Source: Antitrichia curtipendula
Taxonomy: Eukaryota; Streptophyta; Bryopsida; Hypnales; Leucodontaceae
Assembly: GCA_951230915.1 (NCBI GenBank)
Contig: OX579638.1
Span: 20,974,696-21,038,695 of the forward strand
Direction of reading: 5' to 3'
Length of the DNA: 64,000 bases
Shown: piece after piece, positions 11,899-24,659 of the stretch
Position numbering within the stretch: position 1 is the stretch's first letter
Layout: each line of letters opens with the position of its first letter
The notes under the pieces: model-generated
Seen by the model: the letters and a program-made list of their open reading frames with translations, nothing else
Database searches by the model: none
What the model was told of the DNA's origin: nothing
Position numbers and translations under genes: made by a program

Positions 11899-13134
11899 TT
11901 AATCCCTAAAGTCCCATTGTCTCCTTGGGGGACAAAATGGATTTTGGGCAGGCTCCTATGGTCTCAATATTTTTTGTGATTGTCTGAATCCTTTTGTAAA
12001 GATAGAAGAACACATTAGCTTTCCAAAAATACAATTTTTATTTCAATCGGTGCCCAGAAGCAAAAGTTATGGCATAAAAAGCCCTTTTTTGGTTCGGCGG
12101 GCAAAACAAATCCTTCAAAAACCCTCAAAATAAAAATAACTTTTTTTTTTTTTTGTATAGATTGTATTTTTATCTAGATGGAAAGCTTTGGTTCATTCCA
12201 TTTGAATTTGTTATGCAAAAGTTATGGACAATCTTATTTTTTGGGCAATTAGAACATCTTTTTGAAAAAATTAACTCAATTTCCACATTTTAAAAATCTA
12301 AAAATTCTACAAGGTTAAGATTTCTTGCTAGAACAATTTCATCATTTCAGATTTGTGTATTTCAATTCCATCTTAGAGTTATTAACAGTTTAGTTTTCCC
12401 TTCAATCTTGAACCTACTTTTACTTAACAATTCTTTAATGAGTGAAAACTAAGTGTGTTTTCCTAGAATTTTTTTTTCTAGACTCGCAATTCAATTTTTC
12501 ATCATATAAAATTAGAAATTCAAAATTGGTAGAGTAAAAAATTTAAGTTAAGAAGGTTCAAAGCTAGAAAATTTAGTAGAGCAACTTACAAAAAAACTTG
12601 TTTCCTTCACTTTAAATGCAAACATCTTCCAATCCACATGGTCAAAGTTTGTGAAATTTCTTCCACACATTTTTATACTAGTATAGTATAAGATCGTACG
12701 GTTATATATGCAAAGAAAAACATTTTAAAAGTTTTTTTGCTCTTTGCTATAGAAATGGCAGGATCTCATAATTACCCTCAAACTAAGATTCCTCATAACT
12801 TTTGACTCATTGATTGAAATGTAATTATTAAAAGCTTCCTGCATTTATATAAATCTAAAGAGCCAATTTCAAATTTTTATTTTTTTAAAAGGTGATTTTT
12901 AAAGAATTTTTTTGAGCTGCCCGGACTACCCACCAACCAATGAAAATGACATATCATGCAATAACTTTTTATCCATGTAGTCAAAAGTTATGAAAATTGT
13001 TGAGCCTTAAAGCTACTCCTTGGATACATCTTGTGAGAAAATTTCAAAGAAAAAATAAAACAAATAACATTCATAGTGAATTGTCCAAAATTGCTATGTT
13101 GTAAAAAAACGGTGTTTGGTTCTTTAGGGGTTAA
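11899..13134 (+). mobile_element. nonautonomous element with TTAA(C/T)CCCTAAAG termini, copy A
   Basis: The left end TTAATCCCTAAAG (11899-11911) is the inverse of the right end CTTTAGGGGTTAA (13122-13134). The interior is AT-rich and non-coding. Related sequence lies at 43130-43580 (left part, same strand), 46855-47806 (inverse) and near 22860-24255 (inverse, shared right-hand text around 24190-24252). TTAA at each edge could be a target duplication or part of the terminal repeat. Confidence 0.6.
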
Positions 13135-13274
13135 GCATTAAAAATTGCTGTTTAGTTCTTTAGAATATCATGGCTATAGTTACAGTAATTGTGCTTTGTA
13201 TTTTTTAGTTTCATAATGATGGAAGCTGAATACAATAATTAGGTAGTTAATTGGTAATCCAAGTATGGCTAGTT

Positions 13275-13610
13275 ATATTTTGTTTCAATAATTATTGCCT
13301 GAGGGATAGAAAATTTTGTTAAAATGGTTGTATTCTCTATGCCATTTTTCCATTCATTACCTTCTTTCTCTTTAAAGCCTAGGATTGCAATAGATTTCAT
13401 ATTGCACAATCTAAATGTAAAAATGTCAAGTTTGTGGAATACCGCCATTTTAACAAAGTTTTGGTTAAGATCATCATGTACCACTGTGTTAGGCACAAGG
13501 ACAAAACTTAAGAGAAAAGTCTATACAAACTTACACACTAGACCCTCAAATTATTGAGCATGGTGATTTCAATGAACTTCAAGAGGAAGCACAAATATCT
13601 AGGTTTGAGC
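13275..13610 (+). pseudogene. decayed copy of DNAAF11 exon 8 region, split by a MITE
   Basis: The text AATAATTATT.CC.TGAGGG, then CAAGGAC.AAAA, then AAACTTACACAC, then a degraded run ending CAAGAGGAAGC parallels 19155-19290, the acceptor and coding part of DNAAF11 exon 8. Stops interrupt the frame. The homology is broken by the short inverted-repeat element at about 13311-13470. It lies about 2.2 kb upstream of the functional gene's start. Confidence 0.45.
13311..13470. mobile_element. small MITE with about 25-bp inverted repeats
   Basis: TTTGTTAAAATGG near 13316 is mirrored by CCATTTTAACAAAG near 13445, with flanking TGTATTC/GAATAC also paired. The element is about 150-160 bp, AT-rich and non-coding. 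Removing it restores the parallel with DNAAF11 exon 8, which supports a real insertion. Confidence 0.55.
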
Positions 13611-13639
13611 CTTGGAAGGACGCTAGCCTGTGACCAAGG

Positions 13640-15116
13640 TAGTAACTAATTCAAAAATTATCTAATTTTTGGACTAATAGTTTCATTCTTCATTTCTACA
13701 TTGATATGGAAAGTCATCATGAATCATGGTTCACTTTTTGAAAGCAAATTCCTTCCAAGGTTAAGTTAACAACCTCCCTACTTCATTCTAGGTCACCTAT
13801 GTTATTCCATTTGATTTAAGCTATACATTTTTGATGGAAGACAAGTTACCAAGGTCTTATGAATTTATTTTTATCCCTTACACATTTTTTTCAATCTCTT
13901 TTGTGTTTGTAGTAACTATGATTTGTCCTAAATTTGGAGCATCCATGCATATTTTGGAAGATGCTTGCATTCCTTGGATAATATAGTATCTACTTTTGTA
14001 GCTTGCCCTTGTACACTTTGAAATATCTTTGATTTTTTTAGAGATGTTGCGACCAACAAGCATGTGATGTGTTATTTTGGTCAATTTTGCAACTATTATT
14101 CTATTGTGCATTTGTGCTTCACTCATTTGGAAATAAATATTGAATTTATTGATGGGTTGTTGCAAGAAACATCTATTGTTTTGTCTCAAAACAACCTATT
14201 TTTGTTAGTCTTGTGACTTTTGGAATAAATTTTGTTCAATAAAATAAATATTAATAATTTATTAAAAATTTCAAAGTATCGTATGTTTGAAAATTTAGGC
14301 CTAGAAAAATTTATCTCTAAAAGTTATGCAAAAACAAAGAGCGATGGAAAAATGCCAAGAGAATGGATACTTTGATGCTTGATTTTTTTTAAATAATAAA
14401 AAAGCTCAAAAAAATAAAACAAACATTGGCAATTGTTTATAACTTAAAGATGCTCTTCTCAACCATTTTCATCTTTGGGGAAAAATTGTCTTCTTTACAC
14501 TTGTGCAAAAGGTAAGTGCACTTTGAGCACATGTCAAAAGGTGGACAATTTACTATTTCAAAACATCTCTACGTTAGCTAAATAACTTTAGTAGAATTAT
14601 TTGTTTGCCAATTTTGACCTTCAAATTTGCATTTTTGGACTTAGTCAAAGATTTAAACAAATTTTTATTATCATAATATGTTTCCCTAAACACCTCATCT
14701 CATACTAATAAAAATAGTTGAAGATCAATGTGAATGCCAAGGGGCAAAAAGATGAATTGTCTTTGTAATTCATACTTGCAGCTCTTTCCGAAGCTTTTAA
14801 TTTTTCATTAGAACTATCACACCGAAATTTTTAAGTGATTTAGGGAGGATCCATCACTAGAACAAAACTTCATCCTTGGCACCAATTCTCATCTAAATGA
14901 TTGAATAATTTAAAATAAGTATTAACATAATGAATATTCAAAAAATTAAATAAATTTATATAATTTTTTCAATGAAAATATTATAATACTGATTAATAAT
15001 AGTATACAATATATTATAATATTGATAAAATATATATTATGTGTCTAATTATAGAGTATCTAATAATGATATATAATTTTTTTTATAAATATCATAATTA
15101 TAAATATATCAAATGA

Positions 15117-15161
<45 letters not shown>

Positions 15162-15766
15162 TATTACCATCAATGTAATGCACATATAGTACCTTTGTGT
15201 AATACATAAATATATTTTATTATATTATACTATAGATTCCATTAATTTTATGACTAATTTTGTGAATATTTTATATTAATTTTATATTATCAATATATAT
15301 CACTATAATGGACAACATCTTTTGGACTATTTAGCTTGGCAATTGTGAATGTAGAGTGCAAGTTGTTTTAGGAATTTAAGTAACAATGGCACCAAACTAA
15401 CATACCAATTATTCCTATGTTTAACACCATAATTCTAACTAAAGGGAATATAGTCATATGTGTTCTCATTGAAAATCCCTAACTACTTGTCAATAGATTG
15501 TAGTGAAATACTTGAGGATATCATCATTTCTTGTGCACAAATTGTTGCTTGATTTTGTGAAAGATCTATTCTTAGCTCATATTGGGTGTTGTAACATGCA
15601 AAAAAATTATAATATTTTTAGGTATTTTATAGAAGTCTAAAATTAGGTATCATGGTTAAGAACTTAATATGGATAAATATATTATTTTAAAGAGTGAACT
15701 TTAAGTTGCAGTAGTGGTTATTTTTTTGCCTTAATTCATTGAATAGGTGAAAGAAACAAAAGAAAG
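13640..15766. other. AT-rich region upstream of DNAAF11
   Basis: Very AT-rich, with no supported gene. It includes a (TTA)n microsatellite at about 15118-15163 and long runs of TAATAT-like sequence at 14920-15300. The DNAAF11 promoter must lie near its right edge, but no clear element stands out. Confidence 0.4.
15118..15163. repeat. (TTA)n microsatellite
   Basis: About 15 uninterrupted ATT/TTA units, followed by ATTTATTACC. The surrounding sequence is low-complexity AT. Confidence 0.9.
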
Positions 15767-18700
15767 ATGGGAGGTGATATCACTCAAGAAATGATTAGGA
15801 GACGTTCAGAACACAATGAATGCGTTCTTTACACTATGGAGGTTCATTCTTGAACTCATATTGATGCATCCAATGGTTCTATGCATTTGAAATTTTGTCT
15901 TCTATTATTCATTGCAATTAAATACAATAGTTTGACATCCATGGGGTTTTATTAATAGGATAGACCAAATCCATATAACTTCATGTGCATTATGTCCATA
16001 TTGTACACATTTCTTAAGACCTTCTATTGATTTTGTTAAATTGGTTCTCTGTAATTGCCAAACCAAAATTGATCCATCTTCATATTACTTCTTAAACCAT
16101 TTTCAAAGCTTTGAAAATTATAAAACTAATATTTTGGAACAAGTTAAAATTACTTATAAGGTAAAATATTTTTTATTATGAAGATGGCATTTTCTATTAG
16201 AAAAATTCTAAGCTAATATTTTATACTATATATAGACCTATTTCCAAAAAACACTTTGTATATAGGGCTTATAAAAATATATATGTGTTTTTTACAATAT
16301 AATGTAGGAACTAGTTCTACAAGAGGAATCTATTGAGAGAATAGACAAAACATTGGGGATTTTGTGCCCACGTTTAAAGATTCTCTATATGCCAAACAAT
16401 CTCATTCCTCGCCTTGGTTGAGACTCCCCCTAATTTTTTCTCTATGGGCACTAGCAATAAGGGGGTGTAAGTTGATGACTTTTCTATAATTAATTGTTTT
16501 TGATAAGTAAAACTCAATTAGGATTGTGTGATAGATTTTGTTAAGAATGAGAATTTATGCAGAGAATTTGCACAAACTAAAAGAGTTGGAGTATCTCAAT
16601 ATGGCCATGAATAATATCATCAAGGTATTTGTGCACTACCTTACAATGAATAGAGACGTTTGAGGGGCCTTTTTTTACCACAAAACTTCTCATTCATCCA
16701 AATCAATGCTTGATTTTTTTTTAAATCATTTTTTGGATGATAAATTTGATGAAATTGAGATAAGTTATATGTGTGTATGTGTGTATGTATATATATTAAT
16801 ACAAACAAAAATATGCTAAAAATCAAGAAAAGATTCAAGCACCAACTAAAGGGGTTAACGACATAAATATGGTGCAGATTGAAGGCTTAGAGAAGTGTGA
16901 ACAATTGCAAAAGTTGGATCTAACCCTCAACTTTATTGACCTTGAGAACTTGCATTCAGTTGCCTCTCTGAATGCCAATGTCCATCTCCAAGAATTGTAA
17001 GACCACTATACTCTTTGTTTGTGTTGATGTATCTTAAGACTGGGTCCCATGTGGCGTCAAGCCTCAGTGAAGCCCACTCATCAATAGCGGAATGTGTATT
17101 TAAAAAAAAAAACTTCCATTCTATCGTTGATCAATGGACTCACTGGTCCCGACTCTAGAAGCCAACCCTTACTCTGTTGTTGGTTGAAATGTGAAAGCGG
17201 ATTCATATTATTATTATGAAGAAATACATGGCAAGAACAATTTCATATTTAGCGATACAAACTACAACTGCTTAGGCCAATGAATGAATGACTCTAGTTG
17301 TAGGCTTGTATTGGCAAAAAGCCAACCCTTGTGGCAAGCTTGGAAGTGTTTTTGTTTTTGTTTTCTTTATATACATGAGGTTGTTTAATGGGGATTATAC
17401 TTTCATGTTACTAAAAATAAACTCAATGGTTGCATCTTGTTATTTAAATCATACTCATACCAATCCAACTTGTTTGTTGGCTTGGAAAAAGGTTCCTCAC
17501 AGGAAACCCTTGCACTGATTGGGATGGTTGCCGCAGTTATATCATCATCAAGCTCCCTCATTTGAAGGTAGAATCCATACGTGTGTACATAAGGTAGTCA
17601 GAGGACAAGTCAAGCACTTATTAAAACCCTTGAACGTCACTCGTTCCGAAACTATATTGATACTAAAAAATCAATGTGAGCCGAGCTTGTCATGATGTTT
17701 CTGGTTTAATAATACACGGAGACATGTAATTTTGAGGGATGTTTAGATTTGTGAAGAGATTTTTTGAGGTTTACAATAATCAAATTTGTTGAGATCAAAC
17801 TTTATTATTAACCCCTAAAGTTATTTGGCTCAAAAATGAGAAAAGACTCTTGAAATTGCATAGAAAGAACACCTTGGACAAAAAGATTGAATTGTACATA
17901 CATAAATTTTTATGCATTTTGAATAACTTCTACCTATAGGATCTCATTCTTGGCTTAAAGTGCTACAATGACATATAAAAAGTTTGGGTCTTCAAGGCAT
18001 TGCATAAGTGAGATTCATTCATGCAAGAAAACAACTTTTACTATTTCATTAAAGTCACTCAAACAATCCAAGATTGTTTTGGATTTAAAAGAGCTTTGGG
18101 GGTTAAGTACGAAGATCTTATGTAATACCAAAGTGAGAGGTTGCAAATATCAATAACTGACAACTAGGTACCCATGTTTTCAGACAAAGATTAGTGGTCA
18201 TAGGTATTCAACCAAGCCATGCTCACATCTAGGATATCAAACCTAGCAAGTCCAATGTTTGAATAGATAAGTTGTGGTTAATCAATAGGAGACAAGATCT
18301 TCTATTTTAGCATCTTCTACCTTACTTTATGGCATTATGTTTTTATTTCTCTTTCCATGAATAAGAGTACTTCATCTTTGTATTTGAATAGCAATATATC
18401 CAATCATCTCGCTATCTCAAGAAACTGTTACAATATTCACAATTTGATAAACCTTTATGTGTTTTGGCTTGAAGAGACTAGACGCATGGGATATCAAACC
18501 TAGAGAGAGAATTACCGCACTACAGGTAATGCAAAAACACTTATTAAGCACATTATCTTCATTTTGCATCATGTTGTTCACCTAATCCAAAAAATAGATT
18601 GTAATGCATAGAACATAGCAAAGAAACAAAGCTATAAACTGTGATGTTTGTGCAGGAAATACATCGGCTTAAAGAAGACTTGCATGCCATGAATACATCT

Positions 18701-21246
18701 TCTATAGTCTTGCCCTCTTTAGAACCCCAAGTGTAGGTACAAGCCTAACGTTGTCCACAATCTTGATTCTAAAAGGTTTGTTGACACTAGGTGGAATATA
18801 AGGCAGGAGGTTTTTTAAATCGTCCACCTCCTCAAATGCATGCTATTTATACATGTTTCTTTTTCATTGTACTAGCAATGTACAAATAGTGTACATTTTG
18901 AAGAGGTGGGCGATTTTAGAGCCTAATGTCATTTCAACTTCAAAAATTCATAACCAATTCCACAAAGCTCCCCAAAATATGAAACGACTTGGGTTAGATG
19001 CCAATTCCATTTTGTCTTCCAAGGAATATTGACTGAAAAACATTTCAAGAAGCTTCACCTCCCCAAATTCAGTTCCAAATTCAGTTCCAAGCTCTTAAAT
19101 GGGCGCTTTATGAACCTCCTACCGATTACTGTAAAAAGGTTACTGCCACTTTGTTGTGATAATTATTCCATGAGGGTGATCCTGTAGCAGAAGCAAGGAC
19201 GAAAAAGGAGAGCCCAAACGAACTTACACACCTGACACTCGAATTGCTGAGAGCCGTGAGCTCAAGGAGCTTCGAGAGGACGCTGAAAATAAATCCAAAG
19301 TCAGCAATCTCTCGCCGGAACTCATGTTTCTCTTGTCAAGATGCATCATCCGGCCTACTGTTTGATTACCAAATACTGATTGATTACCAAATAATTTGTA
19401 CTTGAAAAGAAGTTAATAATGTGGTTGTGTTGTGTTGCGGTTTCATGTTGGACTCCTCTGTAGCGCCCGGAGAGCGAGAGGAAACCATCTACTCGTCGAA
19501 AAGGCTTCGACCCTCTGCCATTGAATGGTCGCGTCTACCAGAGAAACGAAGGCGGGTAAGCAGTGCACTCATGTGTCCATGATCACAGTATTCTTGAGCT
19601 CCAGCATCAAATTTTACCTGCATTTTCACTCTGACTTCCATGCACTTTTCTGCTTATAGCTAAGGTAAATTGATACTAGATGTAGGACAAGATTTTCTTA
19701 ACCCATAAACGACAAGGAGGACATTTTATGGTCGATGAATGACAAAGAATCTGTCCGTGTAGGATAGAAGTGCAACTATTCATCCTCCAAATTTTGTGTG
19801 AAAAGGGAAGGTCTTCTACAGTAGTTTGTCTTCCAATGAGTGCTTTTTCATTTTCTTAAGTCAACAATGCACACGGTACTCAAAGAGATGATTTCCACGA
19901 TGACCGGCTTGTTGTTGAAGGGTTAAATTTAATTCACTTTTTCTTTTTCAATTTTCAGTTCCACTGGCGTGGCGAAAGAATTTTGTTGAGGATACGAATT
20001 CTTGCCAATTTTGCATCTTTTGTTTGTTATGTTGGCAGCTCCAATGCAATTTCAGGCAATTACTTGGGGTTACCTTAACTAAATCCTAAGGAACCAAGAA
20101 GCCCAAACAGGCCTTCTGCTTGTTTCAGAAGTTTTTGAGTCCGTCACATATGATCTATCTTTTGTCCAAAATTATTTACTTCTTCACGAACACATACATG
20201 TAGTGTTCTTCACTAATTCTGATGGTATCAAATTTGGGTCCATCCAAATTTATACTTTCAATCAAACTCATCATTTTAGAACCATAAATGATTGGTCCAT
20301 GAGTGGACAAGCAAAACCAAAACCCAAAGAGGTGGTTCCTCAAAAGCCATTTGCCTTTTTGCTGAAGCAAGTTTGGCTCTAGTTGACACACGAGGTTCAC
20401 TAACGAAGAGCTCTGCAATAGCTTATGGTTTTGCTAGCATGCTGAGCAGGGTGCAAATTGCTAAGCAGGTGGGACTTCAAACTGGACGAAGCTGATTGCG
20501 GAACCAAAGTCGTCCTGGATGTAGCTGTTTCAAAATTCCTTGACACTTCCCTCATCGACATCGACGTACAGCCTCTCTTGATCCGGATTTTGATCAAAGG
20601 AAAGCTACTGCAGCTTCACTTGCCAGCCGAAGTAAGCACTCCATTCTTCTTCTTCGTTCCAATCTCTATCCAATTCCATTCTATTAGACTGCTGAGAAAA
20701 TCAGAAGATTACACCCAATTGATTCTCTTTAGGAGGCTTGGAAGCTTGGGATTTAATTATTTGCTTTTTCTGCAAATGTTCTTCAATCTCTTAAACATCA
20801 AACAATACACAGATCGGGACACAAATACATGGTGTTTGAATGAGCATTAAACCTACAAAATAGCGTATCGTATCTTACATTCGATAGAAGAAATTAGGTT
20901 ATAGCATACAGTGGCACGCAGATTGACTGTGAAGAGTGTACTGTAGGTGAAGACAGATGCAAGCAGTGGAGAGCGATCTTTGACGACCGGTCACTTGGTG
21001 GTGTCGATGCCGCTCGTTACTCCTCATGCCCCATTCAAGCTCAAGTACTCTCCGGATTACTATGTGAGAGCTCCCAAGGTCGAAGCCAAAGTGGAAGCAC
21101 CGCCGATGGACATTCATGACATTGCAAACAAGGCACCACCGCCAAAACAATATCCTCGGACCAACTGCATTGTCCCTCCAAAGGCCTCAAACCCACGACC
21201 CCAACAACCATCTACTTGGGCTGAAGATGTGCCGCAATTGGAATAA
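15767..21246 (+). CDS. dynein axonemal assembly factor 11 (LRRC6/TILB homologue), 11 exons
   Basis: Exons: 15767-15841, 16308-16416, 16563-16624, 16878-16996, 17492-17567, 18475-18525, 18656-18732, 19188-19299, 19464-19555, 20469-20631, 20947-21246. All junctions are GT-AG and in phase, giving 411 aa. The N-terminus MGGDITQEMIRRRSEHNECV and the repeats (PRLKILYMPNNLI, LEYLNMAMNNI, LQKLDLTLNFI, then LTGNPC) follow the LRRC6 LRR-plus-cap pattern. A middle segment has YTPDTRI. A CS/p23-like domain (about 259-335) includes LDTSLIDIDVQP and TTGHLVVSMP. The protein acts in the cytoplasm in preassembly of ciliary dynein arms, so it is expected to work in sperm cells. Exon 1's donor (GAG|GTTCAT) is weak. 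The exon 8 acceptor has a NAGNAG choice (19188 or 19191). Introns hold repeats and a MITE. Confidence 0.92.
16846..16858. repeat. terminus-like motif CTAAAGGGGTTAA
   Basis: It matches the right-end motif of the 11899-13134 element family and lies in a DNAAF11 intron. A left-type motif TTAACCCCTAAAG occurs at 17808-17820 in a later intron. The two face the wrong way to bound one element, so they may be remnants of separate insertions. Confidence 0.35.
18803..18930. mobile_element. MITE in a DNAAF11 intron
   Basis: AAATCGTCCACCTCCTCAAA near 18819 is mirrored by TTTGAAGAGGTGGGCGATTT near 18897-18916. The element is short and non-coding, and its outer bases include GGAGG and GAGCC. A similar end (GTAGGAGGCTCTAAAACCG) appears near 31203, suggesting a family. 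Confidence 0.5.
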
Positions 21247-22239
21247 TAACTCCATCGTAGTAACTTGTAAGGAAGGTAAACCTGCCTATGAATGACAGGC
21301 AGAATGACTGGTGTGCCATGTTGGCATTCATTTGCTGGGGAAAAAAATTCCATGAAAGACAAATGTGGGAAATGGGGAGAGCAATTGCAACTAAATTTTT
21401 ATTTCTTTGGATAAAGTATGAATTTGTTATGAATTTTTGAAGTGTGTTGTCCAAGTGGCCCCCAAAAGTCTATGGACTATCCTAAAACCAACAAAGAGTG
21501 TATCCATAGTGGTCATCCTACTCACGTAAAGCAATCGCAATATGTATTTTCTAACATGGTCACAACATGAAGGCCTAAGAAAATTCACTTCTTGTGATGA
21601 ATTTGCACTCAAAAGGTGGAAGTTTGTATTGTAATCACTAATCACTTCATCACCATCACCCAAGACATTGATTGTGGATACTAACTCAACTTAATGTAGC
21701 CCAAATCTCATCTATTGAAAAAAGAATTCACATATTAATGCAAGATTTTAAAGGGTCATTCCATAATGTCTGTGATGGATTTTTTTGCCTATCATAGGCT
21801 AGTTTACCTTACCTATTGGCATTAGAGAGTAAAACTATATTTTAGAACTATTAAATACTTGAAGTATTTAGTAGAAGGTTCACTTGGCAGTTTGGGTTTT
21901 TTGTTCTAAGAGTTGGGAAAAACAAAGGAAGCTAAGGGAGGGTGCTTTTGAAGAACACTACCTCTCCAAGCTAAAAAAATCTCTAACACAACATTGATTA
22001 ACTTGAAATATTGGATATTGATTGGAATCTTGCAAGATGAGTATAGTGACTTGACTAAGGTATACTCCCTCCATCCTATAATACAAGTCCCTTTTGTTTT
22101 TTCATTTGTCCTAAATTACTTGTCTCCTTTAGCAATGTACTTTAAACTTGATTCTAGGATTGAAGATGATTTATCTATTTTTTGACGTTAAGTAATGAAA
22201 TGAAGCACAAGAAGTCTAGTTTATTATTCATGTTATAGA
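21247..22239. other. region downstream of DNAAF11
   Basis: It contains the DNAAF11 3' UTR, then AT-rich sequence with no supported gene. Small open frames (21427-21663 minus, 21994-22185 plus) lack motifs. Confidence 0.35.
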
Positions 22240-22640
22240 TCAAGAAAATTCTAAAGATTGAAATTCTTGATTGGATTGCTCTATCATCAATCCAAGATAT
22301 TCAATGTTTTTTTGGATTTGCAAATTTCTATAAACACTTCATCAAAGATTATTCCATTCAAAAATTGAGTTTCCATTGACAAAGCTTACAAGAAGGATAG
22401 ATTTATACAAAATGAAAAAAAATGAGAAAGTTTTTCAAACTTTAATGTGATCATCTTCATTCACTCCCATTCTTAGACATAAAAAATTTGGTCAAAATGT
22501 TTTATTGTGAAAGCCAATGCATTTGAATTTGCATTAGGTCCAATATTGTTACAATACAATATAGTGAGGATGGACAACTTCATTCCATTGCATTTTCTTG
22601 AAAGGTTTCTATTGCCAAATTCAGTTACAAGATTATTAAT
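22240..22640 (+). pseudogene. Ty3/gypsy pol fragment (RT end / RNase H)
   Basis: Translating in several frames gives FFGFANFYKHFIKDYS, then a stretch with AFEFALGPIL, DGQLHSIAF and a lysine-rich continuation. This is the order seen at the RT-RNase H junction of Ty3/gypsy elements. Frameshifts and stops are frequent, so it is a dead fragment. The same junction appears again at 29325-29600 in the larger gypsy relic. Confidence 0.7.
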
Positions 22641-22859
22641 AATTATTAAAGGATTAAGGCACATTTTGGGCAAAAACTATGAAAAAATGCCACTTTGTTG
22701 GGCAATCAGAAAAAAATGAAAAATAAAGTTTATTTTTCAAAATTAAATGGTATAATTTAGCCTAAATTTCTATAGGAATTTGTGAAAAATTTCAAGAGAC
22801 TTTGACTTCATGGATTGAAAGATTATAACATTTGAAGTTAGGAAAAAAGTTTTTTTTAT

Positions 22860-24255
22860 GACCTTGCCCGACAAGGCCAACTAACTTTAATTCCTCCTAG
22901 AATGAAATTTTTACACTACATGTGGTGTTGTTTTTTACATTTGCATCTTGTCTAATGTAAAAAATGTACCTATCAAAATTCAGAAGTAGAGGAGTTTTGC
23001 ACATGCTGCCCAAGTTGCATAAAAAGCTCAAGGCACCATAACTTTTGATCCAGGCACCCAATCAGAAAAATAATCAATACACCACTAAAGGGGCATATGT
23101 TCACATTTTGTGTCAAAATTTTGTGAATATCCGACTAAAATTAGTTTCATATGGACCTACCCAAGATTTCTTGCATACGTTGAATGAACACTTGATCCTT
23201 TAGGCCAATTAATAAACCAACACAATAACCTTTGTCAAGTGGAATTTTAATCTTTGTCTAATTAGCCAACTTTAACCCTAAATGACTCCTATAATTCTTT
23301 TGTTTTTCCAATATGAAATTAAATTTCTTTAAATTCCTAAAGTCCAAAGGCCTTTTTCTCATCAAAAATTGCTCAAAATTGTCATTTCTAGTGCAAAGAG
23401 CAAGCAAATAAAAAATGTTAATTTTGCATATCTAACTATAGGATCTTGCAGTAGATTTGTATGAAAATGTGTGGGAAAATTTTTAGACACTTCGACTACA
23501 CAAATTGCAAGATAAATGCATTCAAAGTTAAGAAATCATGTTTATTTGCATACTAGTTATGAGACTCTTAATTATCTTCTTAACTTAAAAATTTTGCGCT
23601 ATAGATTTTGAATTAAAAAAACTACCATGAAGAATCAAGTTGAAAATATAGGAAAAATAGAACTTGAGGAAATAACATGATCTTTAATTATCAAAAAAAT
23701 TAATAAGTAAAAAAAGTACATGATAGAGGAAAAAACTAAATCATTAATAGCTGTAAAATGGGATTAAAACATGCTTATTCCAATGATGAGATTTTCTTAA
23801 CAAACTAATTGTATCCTACAGAACTTTTGGTTTTGAAAAAATGTGAAAATTGAGCTCAAAAATGTATCGTATGCATTATTAATATGATGCTCTAATTGCG
23901 TACAAAACAAGATGCTTGATAACTTTCAGATCACAAATCCAAATAAAATGAACCAAAGCTTTCCATGTAGACAAATAATAAAAATAATAAAAACTTTGAG
24001 AATTTTTTTTTTAATTTAAATTTTAAACTTTTGTAGATTTTCTTTTGCCCTCCAATTTCAATGTTGGGCTTATTATAGTGTAACTTTTTCTTCCAAGTAC
24101 CAATTGAAGTAAAAATTATGTTTTTAGAAATTTACTATATTTTTTTAATTTAATGAGAGAAATTTTAAAAATTTCACTGAAAATTGAGCTTACAGGAACC
24201 TATCTAAAATTCATTTCATCCCTTGAAGGGACAATAGGACTTTAGGGGCTAACTC
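22860..24255 (-). mobile_element. inverse, diverged relative of the TTAACCCCTAAAG family
   Basis: At 24190-24252 the minus strand reads GAGTTAGCCCCTAAAGTCC and then the same kind of text as 11905-11990. Around 23930-23975 the minus strand parallels 12174-12235 (GGAAAGCTTTGGTTCATT). I cannot locate the other end, so the left boundary is approximate. No coding sequence. Confidence 0.4.
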
Positions 24256-24659
24256 ATGGTATTTCTATTTGAAACCCTTGTCAAGCTTATTTCATACCTG
24301 ATTTATAAGGTCTTTATGAAGACTAGAGACCATTTTTGCACTATCTATCTTAATATTTGGAGATATATTCTTCTTTTTTCAATAGATAAATAAATGAATG
24401 CTATAAAATTATAGCATGGAATTGCCAAAAAGATGAAATATTTAATTTTTTTAAAAGTAAATTTAAAAAAAAATCTGTATTGCTTGTTTTATAGATGCTC
24501 AATTTTCAAGGATATGAATAATTTCAATTCTCTAGGGAAGATTGCTTTTTGTACTACTAAAAATTGATGATATAAAACCTTGCATCTACCATCCTATCCT
24601 AGCACAACTATAGAGAACATGCTATTGTTGCCTTGTACATGCGTATACTATAAAAATAT

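Noticed and set aside
20176..20418. 80-aa minus ORF in the last large DNAAF11 intron
   Set aside because: Slight resemblance to retroelement gag text but too short and motif-free to call.
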